Counted from the first letter of the stretch, positions 38,291 through 46,108 are shown. The stretch: 64,000 bases of DNA from Sulfurimonas sp. HSL-3221 (GCF_021044585.1 NZ_CP087998.1:1-64000); one strand, 5' to 3'. Made by a program: numbers and translations. The notes: generated by a model not told the origin, from the letters alone.

Positions 38291-39661
38291 ATGGTCGACC
38301 ATATTACTCGGAGGGGAAACGACCTGCTGGGCTGGCCGCTGGTAGCGGCCCTGTTTAAAAACAGGCGCGTCCTTTTCATCGTGCGGACGGCGGCTGCGCT
38401 GCTTTTCGTCTCCGCGATAGGGTTCGGCCTGCGCTATCCGTCCGTAGCGGAGAACCCCTACACTACGGCCGTTTTCTGGTCGCTGTTCTGGCCCTTTTTC
38501 ATGATCGTCAGCATCGTGCTGATCGGGCCTGGATTCTGCGGGGTCTGCCCCCACGGTGTGATCGGCCGCTTCTTTTCGAAAATCGGTACGCAAAAGGAGG
38601 CGCCGGCGTGGCTGAAGCATCGCGGCATCGGGCTGGGCATCCTGATCGCGGCCTACTGGGTGCCGGTCTACCTCTTCCCGGGCGCGCTCAAGACTCCCTG
38701 GGTCGCCGCGGCGCTCTTCGCCGGGCTGACGCTCCTGGCACTCTTTGTCTTCTCCCGCTACAAGGATATGGCCTACTGCACCTACCTCTGCCCGATCGGG
38801 AGCGTGACCAAAAGCTACGGGAAACTGGGGGCGGTCCGTCTGCAGACCTACCGCGACGCCTGCGACGCGTGCACGACCTTTGACTGCGCGAAAGCCTGCG
38901 AGACGGGGCTGCAGCCCTACCTTTTTGAGAAGAAAAACTCCATGCGCGACTGTACGCTCTGCATGGATTGCGCGCAGGCCTGCGAGGCGGTATCGCTGCA
39001 GCTGGTGAAACCTTCCAAGGGGATGTTCGGCGAGGTCAACGACCGCCACACCATCCATACCTCTGTTTATATCCTGCTGCTGGCGATCATTACGATCACC
39101 ATGCATTTCCACCACGGGCTCGGGCATTCGCCGGTGAAGACGCAGACACCGTGGTACGCGGCAGGAGAGTGGCTCGCATCGTTCCTGCCTGCCGGGGTGG
39201 ACTGGGTCGGTTTTGCGGCACTCGTCATGGCCCTGAGCGTCACCGGCGCGCTCGTGCTCGGCGGCTATGCCGTCGCCGCGGCGCTGGCGAACAAGCCCTT
39301 TAAGAGCTTCCTGCACCGCAACAGCTACGCTCTGGCCCCGATGATGATCATCGGGTCGCTCTCGCACGTGGGATCGTTCTTCTTCCTGGAGTACGCCTCC
39401 GAGCTTGCCAATGCCTGGTACTGGCTGACAGGCAGTACGGAGACGATGCGTCCGCTGGCCTCCATGCGCGACGGCTGGGTCCACCTCTTCTCGCTTTTCG
39501 GCTATGCCGGGGCCCTCTGGAGCGCCGTCATCCTCTACAGCCGCCTGGGCATGTACGAGTTTTCCACGGCCAAACGCCTGGCGGCCTTTGCCGCCTCGGG
39601 GGCGATGATCTGGTTTTATATCGGGCTGCTGGTGCTCTCGATGGTAGTCAGGAGTCACTGA
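38291..39661 (+). CDS. Membrane 4Fe-4S polyferredoxin (NapH/NosR-like)
   Basis: The 456-residue integral membrane protein has several helices on both sides of a cysteine-rich region: FCGVCPHG, YCTYLCPIG, then two ferredoxin clusters CDACTTFDCAKAC and CTLCMDCAQAC. NapH, NosR and CcoG relatives move electrons across or along the inner membrane. The C-terminal half adds helices with histidines (ITITMHFHHGLGHS). It is co-transcribed with the TonB receptor, so a role in reducing the imported metal is plausible but inferred. AGGAGGAG precedes the start. Confidence 0.85.
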   Translation: MVDHITRRGNDLLGWPLVAALFKNRRVLFIVRTAAALLFVSAIGFGLRYPSVAENPYTTAVFWSLFWPFFMIVSIVLIGPGFCGVCPHGVIGRFFSKIGTQKEAPAWLKHRGIGLGILIAAYWVPVYLFPGALKTPWVAAALFAGLTLLALFVFSRYKDMAYCTYLCPIGSVTKSYGKLGAVRLQTYRDACDACTTFDCAKACETGLQPYLFEKKNSMRDCTLCMDCAQACEAVSLQLVKPSKGMFGEVNDRHTIHTSVYILLLAIITITMHFHHGLGHSPVKTQTPWYAAGEWLASFLPAGVDWVGFAALVMALSVTGALVLGGYAVAAALANKPFKSFLHRNSYALAPMMIIGSLSHVGSFFFLEYASELANAWYWLTGSTETMRPLASMRDGWVHLFSLFGYAGALWSAVILYSRLGMYEFSTAKRLAAFAASGAMIWFYIGLLVLSMVVRSH

Positions 39662-39676
39662 CCGGGGCTGAAAACC

Positions 39677-40369
39677 TTATGAATGCGTCTCGTCCGCGTT
39701 GAGCTCCTCTTTGAGGGCGGAGACGAAGACCCGGTAGGTGTTCCGGTCGAAGAGGTAGGGCTTGGCGGTAAAAAGGGTCTCGAAAAGGATCTTCCACAGC
39801 GTCGAGAAGTTGTCGTCCGTCCGGGCGTTGCAGAGGCTCTGCTGCATCTGGCGCTCCAGTTTGGCGAGCCCCCTGGCGTGTTCGGCGTAGGCTTTGAGGA
39901 TGTCGGGGGCGACCCCGACGCTCTCGAAGGCGGCGGCCAGGTTGACGATGGCCGCGTCTTTATGGGTGAAGTCCGCCTCCCCCGTCGGCAGGAGGATACC
40001 CGTCTCCATCAGACGCCGAACGACGGCGGCGTCCAGCGCGAATGCCTCGACAAACTCCGCCTCCGTATAGTGCTCCGCGTCGGCGGGGACGCGGCTAAGC
40101 GTATTCATCAGCGGCTCGATCATCGACAGCGAGCTTGAAAGCGACCGGTTCGGGTTCCCCAGCGCCGCTTTGATCTGCTCGATGCTGCTCCCCACCTCCT
40201 CTTTCATATACCGGATGTAGCGCAGCCGCTCCACATGTTCGTCGTTGTAGCGGTGGACGTTGGGTTTGAGCTTCCGCGCTTCGGGCAGCAGCCCCTCTTT
40301 GATGTAGTAGAGGATGGTCGATTTGGGCACTCCGGTCTTGGCGACGACTTCCGAGATCTTATACTCCAC
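39677..40369 (-). CDS. MerR-family transcriptional regulator
   Basis: The 230 residues start with the MerR winged helix (YKISEVVAKTGVPKSTILYY; YNDEHVERLRYIRYMKEEVG) followed by a long C-terminal effector domain (about 90-230) without the cysteine clusters of metal-sensing MerR proteins. It diverges from the YeeE/YedE operon; a 19-base dyad in the spacer is the likely operator. A -10 TATAAT for this gene lies at 40398-40403 (minus strand). The effector is unknown; a sulfur compound is suggested by the neighbour genes. Confidence 0.85.
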   Translation of the reverse strand: MEYKISEVVAKTGVPKSTILYYIKEGLLPEARKLKPNVHRYNDEHVERLRYIRYMKEEVGSSIEQIKAALGNPNRSLSSSLSMIEPLMNTLSRVPADAEHYTEAEFVEAFALDAAVVRRLMETGILLPTGEADFTHKDAAIVNLAAAFESVGVAPDILKAYAEHARGLAKLERQMQQSLCNARTDDNFSTLWKILFETLFTAKPYLFDRNTYRVFVSALKEELNADETHS

Positions 40370-40418
40370 CGTGTTCCTTGTTCAAGAAAGTTTAAGCATT
40401 ATAGCATAGAATTCAAAA

Positions 40419-40437
40419 CGTAAAGTATAACTTGACG
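40419..40437. promoter_or_regulatory. MerR-type dyad in divergent promoter
   Basis: CGTAAAGTATAACTTGACG is an imperfect dyad around ATA with seven of eight positions matched. It overlaps a -10-like TATAAC (40426-40431) for the plus-strand operon and the -35 region of the minus-strand MerR gene, as expected for a MerR operator. Confidence 0.5.
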
Positions 40438-40460
40438 ATTTACAAAATAAGGGGGTCATT

Positions 40461-40973
40461 ATGCCTCGTAAAATACCATGGTGGGCCGGCGGCATCCTGA
40501 TGAGCCTGCTCTTCTTTTTTACCTTTTCCGAATGGGGAGCGGGGCGGCCGATCGGTGCCTCGACGGGCATGGCCTACCTCTCCGAGGTGCTGTTCGGCCT
40601 GGATGCCGATGCGCACGAGTATACGGCACTGATCGAGACGTCGGGCGCCTGGGAGGGGGTGATGCTGATCGGTGTTTTCTTCGGCGGCCTCTTCATGTCG
40701 CTCTTCGTGACGAAGACCTTCCACATCAGTACCATCCCGACGCTCTGGAAAACGCGCAAAAACAGCTCGGTCCCTTCGCGGATGGTCTGGAGCTTCATCG
40801 CCGGGTTCCTGCTCGTTTACGGGGCGCGGCTCGCCGGCGGCTGCAACGCGGGGCATATCCTCTCCGGGGGGAGCCAGACTGCCGTCAGCGGGATGATCTT
40901 TACCGTTGTCGCCCTGGGCACCGGCATGATCACCGGCCGCTTCTTCTATAAACGCAAAAAGAGCTGCGCATGA
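40461..40973 (+). CDS. YeeE/YedE family transporter, first half-unit
   Basis: The 170-residue membrane protein has about four helices and the family motif GARLAGGCNAGHILSGG, whose cysteine is characteristic. YeeE/YedE proteins import thiosulfate or other sulfur species. The second homologous gene overlaps by four bases, so the two presumably form one split transporter equivalent to the fused YeeE. Divergent from the MerR regulator. Substrate is inferred from the family. Confidence 0.9.
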   Translation: MPRKIPWWAGGILMSLLFFFTFSEWGAGRPIGASTGMAYLSEVLFGLDADAHEYTALIETSGAWEGVMLIGVFFGGLFMSLFVTKTFHISTIPTLWKTRKNSSVPSRMVWSFIAGFLLVYGARLAGGCNAGHILSGGSQTAVSGMIFTVVALGTGMITGRFFYKRKKSCA

Positions 40974-41569
40974 TTGAGCGTATCACCCATATGTTCGACG
41001 TCGTTGCGGCGCAGGGGCACGGTTCAGTCTGGACGGTGCTCTTCATCGGTTTCTGTTTCGGGGCGGTTATCCTCTGGTCGCGGCTCGACAAGTTCGAGAA
41101 GATGGCGGGCTTCATGATCTTCGAGGACACCCTGGCGCCGCGCATGGCGATGATGACCGTAGCGCTGTCCGGGGTCGGCTTTTATGCGCTCGTACAGGGC
41201 GGCGTTGCGGAGTACCAGGTGAAACCGACCCTGCTGGGCGGGCTGCTGGTCGGCGCAGTGCTGTTCGGCATGGGGCTCGTGATCCTCGGCAAATGCCCCT
41301 CGGCCTTTTTCGTCTCCGTCTCCGAAGGGCGCGTCGATGCGCTGGTGGGGGTGATCGGCGGGATGGTCGGCGGCGCGGTCTTCACCCTCACCTTCCCCTG
41401 GATCAAACAGCTCATGGGGCCGGACCTCGGAACCATCAGGCTCAGTGACGTGCTGGGCGGTTATGAATTGACCATCGTGCTGCTGCTGAGCCTGATCCTT
41501 TTCGTCGTCGCCCTGCTGATCCCGACCGTCGACTACCACGACCCGGCCGATGAAAACCAAAAGCGTTAA
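40970..41569 (+). CDS. YeeE/YedE family transporter, second half-unit
   Basis: The 199-residue membrane protein has about five helices and the conserved short motif ILGKCPSAFFVS with a cysteine, as in the second half of YeeE/YedE sulfur transporters. It overlaps the first unit by four bases (ATGA). A strong terminator overlaps its stop codon, so the following AhpD-like gene is probably read from its own promoter or by read-through. Confidence 0.9.
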   Translation: MIERITHMFDVVAAQGHGSVWTVLFIGFCFGAVILWSRLDKFEKMAGFMIFEDTLAPRMAMMTVALSGVGFYALVQGGVAEYQVKPTLLGGLLVGAVLFGMGLVILGKCPSAFFVSVSEGRVDALVGVIGGMVGGAVFTLTFPWIKQLMGPDLGTIRLSDVLGGYELTIVLLLSLILFVVALLIPTVDYHDPADENQKR

Positions 41570-41588
41570 GTACGACTTAACGCTTTTT
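41559..41588 (+). terminator. Rho-independent terminator after YeeE/YedE genes
   Basis: A perfect 12-base stem AAAAGCGTTAAG (41559-41570) and CTTAACGCTTTT (41576-41587) with loop TACGA is followed by another T. It overlaps the last codons of the upstream gene and is symmetrical enough to act in both directions. Confidence 0.8.
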
Positions 41589-41617
41589 CAATTAGAATTG
41601 TCGCAAAGGAGAAGAAG

Positions 41618-42148
41618 ATGGCATACATAGCACTACCCGAATTCGAGGAGATGTCCCCGGCAATCCAGGAGAAGGCGCGCCCCATCCTGGAGAAGACAGG
41701 CAGCCTCGGCGAGATTTTCAAACTGCTGGCGCTGGACGAGAAGGTCTATTTCGCGACCGACATGATGGTGCAGAAGTTCCTGCTGGAGCCGACGGAGCTC
41801 TCCTATGACATCAAGGAGGCGATCGCCCTGCTCATTTCCAAGGAGAACAGCTGCAAGATGTGCGTCGACGTGCACAAGAACATCGCGAAGATGCTGGGAC
41901 TGAGTGAGGATCGTATCACCCAGATCCTCGAGGGGATCGACAGCATCAGTACCGACGAGAAAGAGAAGGCGCTGCTGCGCTTCTGCGTCCGCGCGTCGAA
42001 GAAAGACAACTACAAGATGCAGCAGGAAGATATCGACGCCCTCAAAGCGCTGGGCTACAGCGACGTGCAGATCATCGAGGCCGTCGCGATCACCGGGTAT
42101 TTCAACTACATCAATACCCTCTCCAACGTCTTCGGTCTGGGGCAGTGA
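41618..42148 (+). CDS. AhpD-like carboxymuconolactone decarboxylase family protein
   Basis: The 176 residues form the AhpD-like fold with the redox motif CKMC at 79-82 and His86 (SCKMCVDVHKN), which in AhpD relatives gives disulfide-reductase or peroxidase activity. A ribosome site AAAGGAG lies upstream, and a -10 TAGAAT at 41593-41598 follows the terminator, suggesting a separate promoter. The DsrE-like gene overlaps its end by four bases, so the pair is co-translated. Confidence 0.88.
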   Translation: MAYIALPEFEEMSPAIQEKARPILEKTGSLGEIFKLLALDEKVYFATDMMVQKFLLEPTELSYDIKEAIALLISKENSCKMCVDVHKNIAKMLGLSEDRITQILEGIDSISTDEKEKALLRFCVRASKKDNYKMQQEDIDALKALGYSDVQIIEAVAITGYFNYINTLSNVFGLGQ

Positions 42149-42591
42149 AACGGATTCCGGCCCTTCTGGCGCTCCTGGCCGTTCTGGCATTGGCCCAGGA
42201 GTACAAGGCCGTCTTCGACTGCAGCTCCTCAAACCCGCGCTATATCCTTTCGCGATTCAACCTCATTGAGAAGACCAAGCAGATGATCGAGGCGCAGGGC
42301 GATACGGTCCGTTTCGCCGTGACGATGCACGGCGGCTGCGCCAAGGTGGCGTCGGAGAGCGCCGATTACCTCGTCCCCGAGGAGGAGGTGCTCTATATCA
42401 CGAAGGCACAGGAGAGTCTTGAACGCCTCTCCAAAGCCAAAGAGGTGGAGCTGGTCGTCTGTGCTATCGCGCTGGAGGGCAACGGGATCGACCGCGAAGA
42501 CGTACTGCCCTACCTGCGCATTTCGGAAAACAGCTACATCGACACCATCGCCTACCAGAACCAAGGCTACGCCCTGATGCCGTTGAAATAG
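42145..42591 (+). CDS. Exported DsrE-family protein
   Basis: The 148 residues begin with a signal peptide (MKRIPALLALLAVLALA) followed by a DsrE/DsrF-like domain. Cysteines lie in FDCSSSN, HGGCAKVA and VVCAIAL. DsrE proteins carry persulfide sulfur; an exported version would act in the periplasm. Overlap with the AhpD-like gene and closeness to YeeE/YedE support a role in moving or oxidising sulfur compounds. The exact reaction is not known. Confidence 0.8.
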   Translation: MKRIPALLALLAVLALAQEYKAVFDCSSSNPRYILSRFNLIEKTKQMIEAQGDTVRFAVTMHGGCAKVASESADYLVPEEEVLYITKAQESLERLSKAKEVELVVCAIALEGNGIDREDVLPYLRISENSYIDTIAYQNQGYALMPLK

Positions 42592-42625
42592 CGGCGGTGT
42601 TTATTAAGCGTTCGCACAATCCGTT

Positions 42626-42725
42626 TAAGATTTGATGTGTAAAAGTGACCCCGTAAGAGAGGACGGGCGCGTGTCCCGGCAGTGCAGACGAAGGTCTGCC
42701 GCGCCGGCCAAGAAAAGGAGGGTTA
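42626..42725 (+). promoter_or_regulatory. Promoter and structured leader of the DUF1566 gene
   Basis: A -10-like TAAGAT lies at 42626-42631. The leader of about 88 bases contains a long hairpin at 42676-42707 (outer stem CCGGC/GCCGG, inner stem GCAGAC/GTCTGC, loop GAAG). Upstream, CCCGT (42650-42654) can pair with ACGGG (42663-42667), or CGGG (42664-42667) with CCCG (42675-42678), so alternative folds compete. AAGGAGG at 42715-42721 follows the hairpin. No known riboswitch class was recognised. Confidence 0.4.
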
Positions 42726-43136
42726 ATGATTCGAGTGTTTTCTCTGTTGCTCGCGGTTTCGGCGCTGGCCTGGGCGGGCTGGAAGCGCAGCGGTGATACG
42801 GTCATCGATACCGCGGCGAAACTGCAGTGGCAGGATAATGCCATGGCGGCCAAGAAAGATACGGTCTGGAAAGATGCGCGCAGCTACTGCGCGAACCTGG
42901 AGCTTGAAGGGTTCCGTGATTGGCGGTTGCCGACCCGCACGGAACTCGAAACGCTCCGCAAAGCCACTGTCGCCAAGAAGGTGGGGCTCAAAAACACGGT
43001 CTCCAACGCCTACTGGACATCGGAGATTTACCGCAAAATGCCCGTCAATGCCTGGGCCGTCTACTGGGGCAACGGCCACATGTTCGATACGGACCGCTGT
43101 GACGAAGCGCACGTACGCTGCGTCCGCAAGCGCTGA
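42726..43136 (+). CDS. Exported DUF1566 (Lcl C-terminal) domain protein
   Basis: The 136 residues have a signal peptide (MIRVFSLLLAVSALAWA) and a DUF1566 domain: DTAAKLQWQDN, ARSYCANLELEGFRDWRLPT, RTELETL, NAYWTSEIY and a final VRCVRKR. The FxDWRLPT-type motif defines the family, found in secreted or surface proteins of unknown biochemical role. Strong AAGGAGG precedes the start, after a structured leader. Confidence 0.88.
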   Translation: MIRVFSLLLAVSALAWAGWKRSGDTVIDTAAKLQWQDNAMAAKKDTVWKDARSYCANLELEGFRDWRLPTRTELETLRKATVAKKVGLKNTVSNAYWTSEIYRKMPVNAWAVYWGNGHMFDTDRCDEAHVRCVRKR

Positions 43137-43142
43137 CGCGCT

Positions 43143-43811
43143 TTAGCGGTTCGGGCCGCCCATTCCGCCGCCGCTGCATTTACCGCTGCCGCATTTCATC
43201 CCTTTGCCCATTCCCTGGCCGCCGGGGCGCTGCTTCATCTGGTTCATCTGGTGGTTTCTGAATTCGGTGGGATCGATCGTACCGTCCCCGTTGGTATCGA
43301 CGTCGCCGAAGGCGGGTGCATTGGCGGCGTTACGCATCATCTTGCCGCTTTCAGCCTGCTTGGCCATCCGCGCCTGTTGGGCGTTCTCGAACTCGGTCTG
43401 GGTGATCGCGCCGTCGCCGTTCGCGTCAAAGTCGTTGAAAGAGGACATCATTCTGCCCTGCATTCCACCTTGCATTCCGCCCGGCATGTTGTTCTGAACG
43501 TTGCCCTGGCCCATACCGGCGGGACGCTGCTGCATCCGGTTCATCTGATGGTTTCTGAATTCGGTGGGATCGATCATGCCGTCCCCGTTGGCATCAATGT
43601 CGCCGAAGGTGGGTGCATTGGCGGCGTTACGCATCATCTTGCCGCTTTCGGCCTGCTTGGTCATCCGCGCCTGCTGGGTGTTTTCGAACTCGGTCTGGCT
43701 GATCATGCCGTCGCCGTTCGCGTCAAAATCGTTAAAAGAGGACATCATTCCCTGTGCGGCGAACAGGGTTCCTCCGAGCAGCAGTGCCGCCGCGAGACTC
43801 ATACGTTTCAT
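43143..43811 (-). CDS. Exported EF-hand protein with duplicated repeats
   Basis: The 222 residues have a signal peptide (MKRMSLAAALLLGGTLFA) and four EF-hand loops of the form DANGDGMISQTEF, DANGDGMIDPTEF, DANGDGAITQTEF and DTNGDGTIDPTEF, arranged as two near-identical units. A Met/Gly/Gln-rich linker separates the units and the tail is Gly/Met/Lys/Cys-rich (MKCGSGKCSGGGMGG). Calcium binding in the periplasm or outside is likely. AAAGGAG six bases before the ATG supports the start. Its promoter region shares the bases TAGTAATAATG with the MarR palindrome. Confidence 0.9.
   Translation of the reverse strand: MKRMSLAAALLLGGTLFAAQGMMSSFNDFDANGDGMISQTEFENTQQARMTKQAESGKMMRNAANAPTFGDIDANGDGMIDPTEFRNHQMNRMQQRPAGMGQGNVQNNMPGGMQGGMQGRMMSSFNDFDANGDGAITQTEFENAQQARMAKQAESGKMMRNAANAPAFGDVDTNGDGTIDPTEFRNHQMNQMKQRPGGQGMGKGMKCGSGKCSGGGMGGPNR
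43251..43748. repeat. Tandem duplication in the EF-hand gene
   Basis: The segments 43251-43451 and 43548-43748 are near-identical direct repeats with an offset of 297 bases (99 codons), each covering two EF-hand loops. Differences are mostly single-base changes, suggesting a fairly recent in-frame duplication or ongoing gene conversion. Confidence 0.9.
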
Positions 43812-43876
43812 CTTATTCTCCTTTGGGTGCGTTCTAGTAATAATGATACTCCAATGTAAGTAAACTGTGAGTCATT

Positions 43877-44665
43877 TCACAGGGGCACGTCGAAAAGGAG
43901 CACCTTCGCGTCGTGCACGGCAACGAGATCATGGACATTGTCATCCATAATCTGCAGTTCGTCCCGGGCGCCGAGGTGCAGATCCTCGACCGCGACCTCC
44001 CCTTCGATGACAAAGAGCAGCCGTGCATGGCCCGGCGCGACTGTCGGCATCGCCAGGGTGTGGCCCTCATCAATGTCGCTGACATGGATGGCGGCGTCCT
44101 GTTTGATACGGATCGAATTCTCCCGGCCGTCCCCGCTGACGAGCAGGGTCCAGCGGTTGGGGTGATAAAAGGCGTTGAAATCGCGCTGTTCGTACCGGGG
44201 TTTGCCGCCCTCCTCGTCGGGGTATATCCAGATCTGGAAGAGGGCGGTCTTCTCCGTTTCGGAGGCGAATTCGGAGTGGGCGATGCCCGCACCAGCACTC
44301 ATGTACTGGATCTCCCCGGCGCGGATGACGCCCGCGTTCCCCGCGGAGTCGCGGTGTTTCAGGGCACCCTGCGTGACGATGGAGACAATCTCCATGTTGC
44401 GGTGGGGGTGGGTCCCGAACCCCTGCCCGGCTTCAATGACGTCGTCGTTGATCACCCGCAGGGCCCCGAAACCCATCCGCGTGGGGTTGTAGTAGTCGGC
44501 AAACGAAAAACTGAAGCGGCTGTGCAGCCATCCGTGTTCGGCGACGCCCCTATCAGAGGCGCGGTGGACAAACATTCTTGACATAAGGGTCTCCTTTGAA
44601 TTTGTTTCGGCATAAAGCGCCAGCGGCGGCAGAAACAGCATCTGAAGCAATGTGCGGCGTTTCAT
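43877..44665 (-). CDS. Pirin family protein
   Basis: The 262-residue bicupin contains the pirin motifs: GVAEHGWLHSRFSFSFADYY, FGTHPHRNMEIVSIVTQGAL and GAGIAHSEFA, whose histidines and glutamate bind the metal. Pirins act as quercetinase-like dioxygenases or redox-linked co-regulators. Two starts are possible. ATG 44665 has GGAGG and gives a signal-like N-terminus (RRTLLQMLFLPPLALYA). ATG 44584 has AGGAG and gives the usual cytoplasmic pirin start MSRMFVHRASDRG. It lies 35 bases after the MarR gene. Confidence 0.88.
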   Translation of the reverse strand: MKRRTLLQMLFLPPLALYAETNSKETLMSRMFVHRASDRGVAEHGWLHSRFSFSFADYYNPTRMGFGALRVINDDVIEAGQGFGTHPHRNMEIVSIVTQGALKHRDSAGNAGVIRAGEIQYMSAGAGIAHSEFASETEKTALFQIWIYPDEEGGKPRYEQRDFNAFYHPNRWTLLVSGDGRENSIRIKQDAAIHVSDIDEGHTLAMPTVAPGHARLLFVIEGEVAVEDLHLGARDELQIMDDNVHDLVAVHDAKVLLFDVPL

Positions 44666-44700
44666 GGCATCCTCCGGTGTTGACGCGTCGGGCAAAGATC

Positions 44701-45150
44701 CTATTGCGCCTTTTCCAGTTTGCGCAGCAGGCGCGACAGGGTATGGAGCTCTTCGGTTTCCAGCGCGGCACCGTACCACGCCGCCAGGTTGCGGACGTGC
44801 TCCGGGAAGTGGGCCGCGATCAGGCTCTGTCCCGTTTCGGTGATCTCCACCATGCGGATGCGACGGTCCGTTTCACTTGGGTAGACACGGATCCACCCCT
44901 TGCTTTCAAGGTTCTTGATGACGACGGTGATGTTGCCCGGCGTACTGAGGATCAGTTCGGTGATCTGGCCGATCCGCAGCGTCCCGAGGTGGTAGAGGGC
45001 CTCGAGGATGGCGAACTGCGCCATCGTCATCCCCTGGTCGGCTATGGTCGCCGTCTCCTTCGCACGGAGTTTGTTGAAGGCGCGCGACAGTTCGATATGC
45101 GCCCGTAGTACGGCGTCTTCGAGCGTTCCGTACTGTGGTGTGCGTTTCAT
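44701..45150 (-). CDS. MarR-family transcriptional regulator
   Basis: The 149-residue winged-helix protein shows the MarR core: MTMAQFAILEALYHLGTLRIG, ELILSTPGNITVVIKNLESKGW and ETDRRIRMVEITETGQ. It has AAGGAG six bases upstream and a -10 TATAAT at 45180-45185 (minus strand). An 18-base perfect palindrome overlaps this promoter, so autoregulation is likely, with pirin co-regulated. The inducer is unknown. Confidence 0.92.
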   Translation of the reverse strand: MKRTPQYGTLEDAVLRAHIELSRAFNKLRAKETATIADQGMTMAQFAILEALYHLGTLRIGQITELILSTPGNITVVIKNLESKGWIRVYPSETDRRIRMVEITETGQSLIAAHFPEHVRNLAAWYGAALETEELHTLSRLLRKLEKAQ

Positions 45151-45183
45151 GGCGTCTCCTTGAAAGATGGGATAAGAGCATTA

Positions 45184-45201
45184 TATTACTAATTAGTAAT
45201 A
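45184..45201. promoter_or_regulatory. MarR operator palindrome
   Basis: TATTACTAATTAGTAATA is a perfect 18-base palindrome. It overlaps the -10 of the minus-strand marR-pirin transcript by two bases and fills the spacer toward the -35. Size and symmetry are typical for MarR-family dimers. Confidence 0.7.
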
Positions 45202-45254
45202 ATGTCAACGGCGACCGCCGCTCGGCAAAGCGCTCCCCTCGTGGGGAAGGGAGT

Positions 45255-46076
45255 TTACGGCAGGTCTCTCAGGGTTTCGAAAAGGGTGTAGGGGGTGGTG
45301 CCGAGCTGTCCGGCGGCGTCGCGCATGGTGGTCTGCGGCGTGGCGTCGACGCCCTCCGCTTCGAGATAGGCGAGCGCCTTTGCCAGGTCGATATGCCCCG
45401 CGTCGGCGAGCGAACCGATGCTTCTGCGTCCCATGCCGCTGAGCGGCGCAACGCTCTGCTGCGCCTGCGCGTGCGGCACCATGGCGTTATAGACCTTCTG
45501 CGCGGAGACGCCGTTTTCGACTGCGATCTGCTCCAGGGTCTGCTGGCCGTTTTTCGCACGGAAACCGGCGTCGCGCAGCCGCTTGAGCGCCGTGGGCGTA
45601 TCGATACCGTTCTGGGGCGCGAGGATGGCGACGGTGGCCTCTTCGGCATGACCGAACGGCGGGGCGCCTACCTGTCGCTCCCAGTAATCCTTGATCGCCG
45701 TATTGAGATTGACGATGCTTTGCATCGGCGGCAGGTGGAGCATGGTGGCACCGACGAAAAAGAGGTTGAGCACGAGGGCGGCGAGGAACTCTTTTTTCAG
45801 CGGGTTCAGGCGGTGCGCATGGGTCTTGAGGTAACTGACCAGCGGTTTCCAGTTGTAGTAGATGTGCCAGACGCCGGCCGCGAGAAAGAGGAACATCGAG
45901 GTGATGTGCAGGTCGGTGTACTGGGTCTTGGTGAGCCCCAGCAGCGTCCAGTCGGTCCAGAACGCGATCTTCCCTTTCGGCGTAAAAAAGAGCATGATGC
46001 CCGTGTAGCTCATCACGAGAAACGAAAGCCCGAGGGTCAGCGAGACCGTTTTCTTGAGCGAGAATTTATCTTCCAT
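45255..46076 (-). CDS. DUF4405-type membrane protein with long C-terminal domain
   Basis: The 273 residues begin with membrane helices containing histidines (TDLHITSMFLFLAAGVWHIYYNW), as in DUF4405 and b-type cytochrome-like proteins, and another helix (FLAALVLNLFFVGATML). The soluble C-terminal half (about 130-273) has repeated short helical units (TPTALKRLRDAGFRAKNGQQ) of unknown role. It lies 32 bases after the haem-binding protein, at the 3' end of the RND efflux operon. Haem binding by the membrane histidines is plausible but not shown. Confidence 0.75.
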   Translation of the reverse strand: MEDKFSLKKTVSLTLGLSFLVMSYTGIMLFFTPKGKIAFWTDWTLLGLTKTQYTDLHITSMFLFLAAGVWHIYYNWKPLVSYLKTHAHRLNPLKKEFLAALVLNLFFVGATMLHLPPMQSIVNLNTAIKDYWERQVGAPPFGHAEEATVAILAPQNGIDTPTALKRLRDAGFRAKNGQQTLEQIAVENGVSAQKVYNAMVPHAQAQQSVAPLSGMGRRSIGSLADAGHIDLAKALAYLEAEGVDATPQTTMRDAAGQLGTTPYTLFETLRDLP

Positions 46077-46108
46077 TGGTTGTCCCTTTCACGCGCCGGG
46101 CGCGGGAG

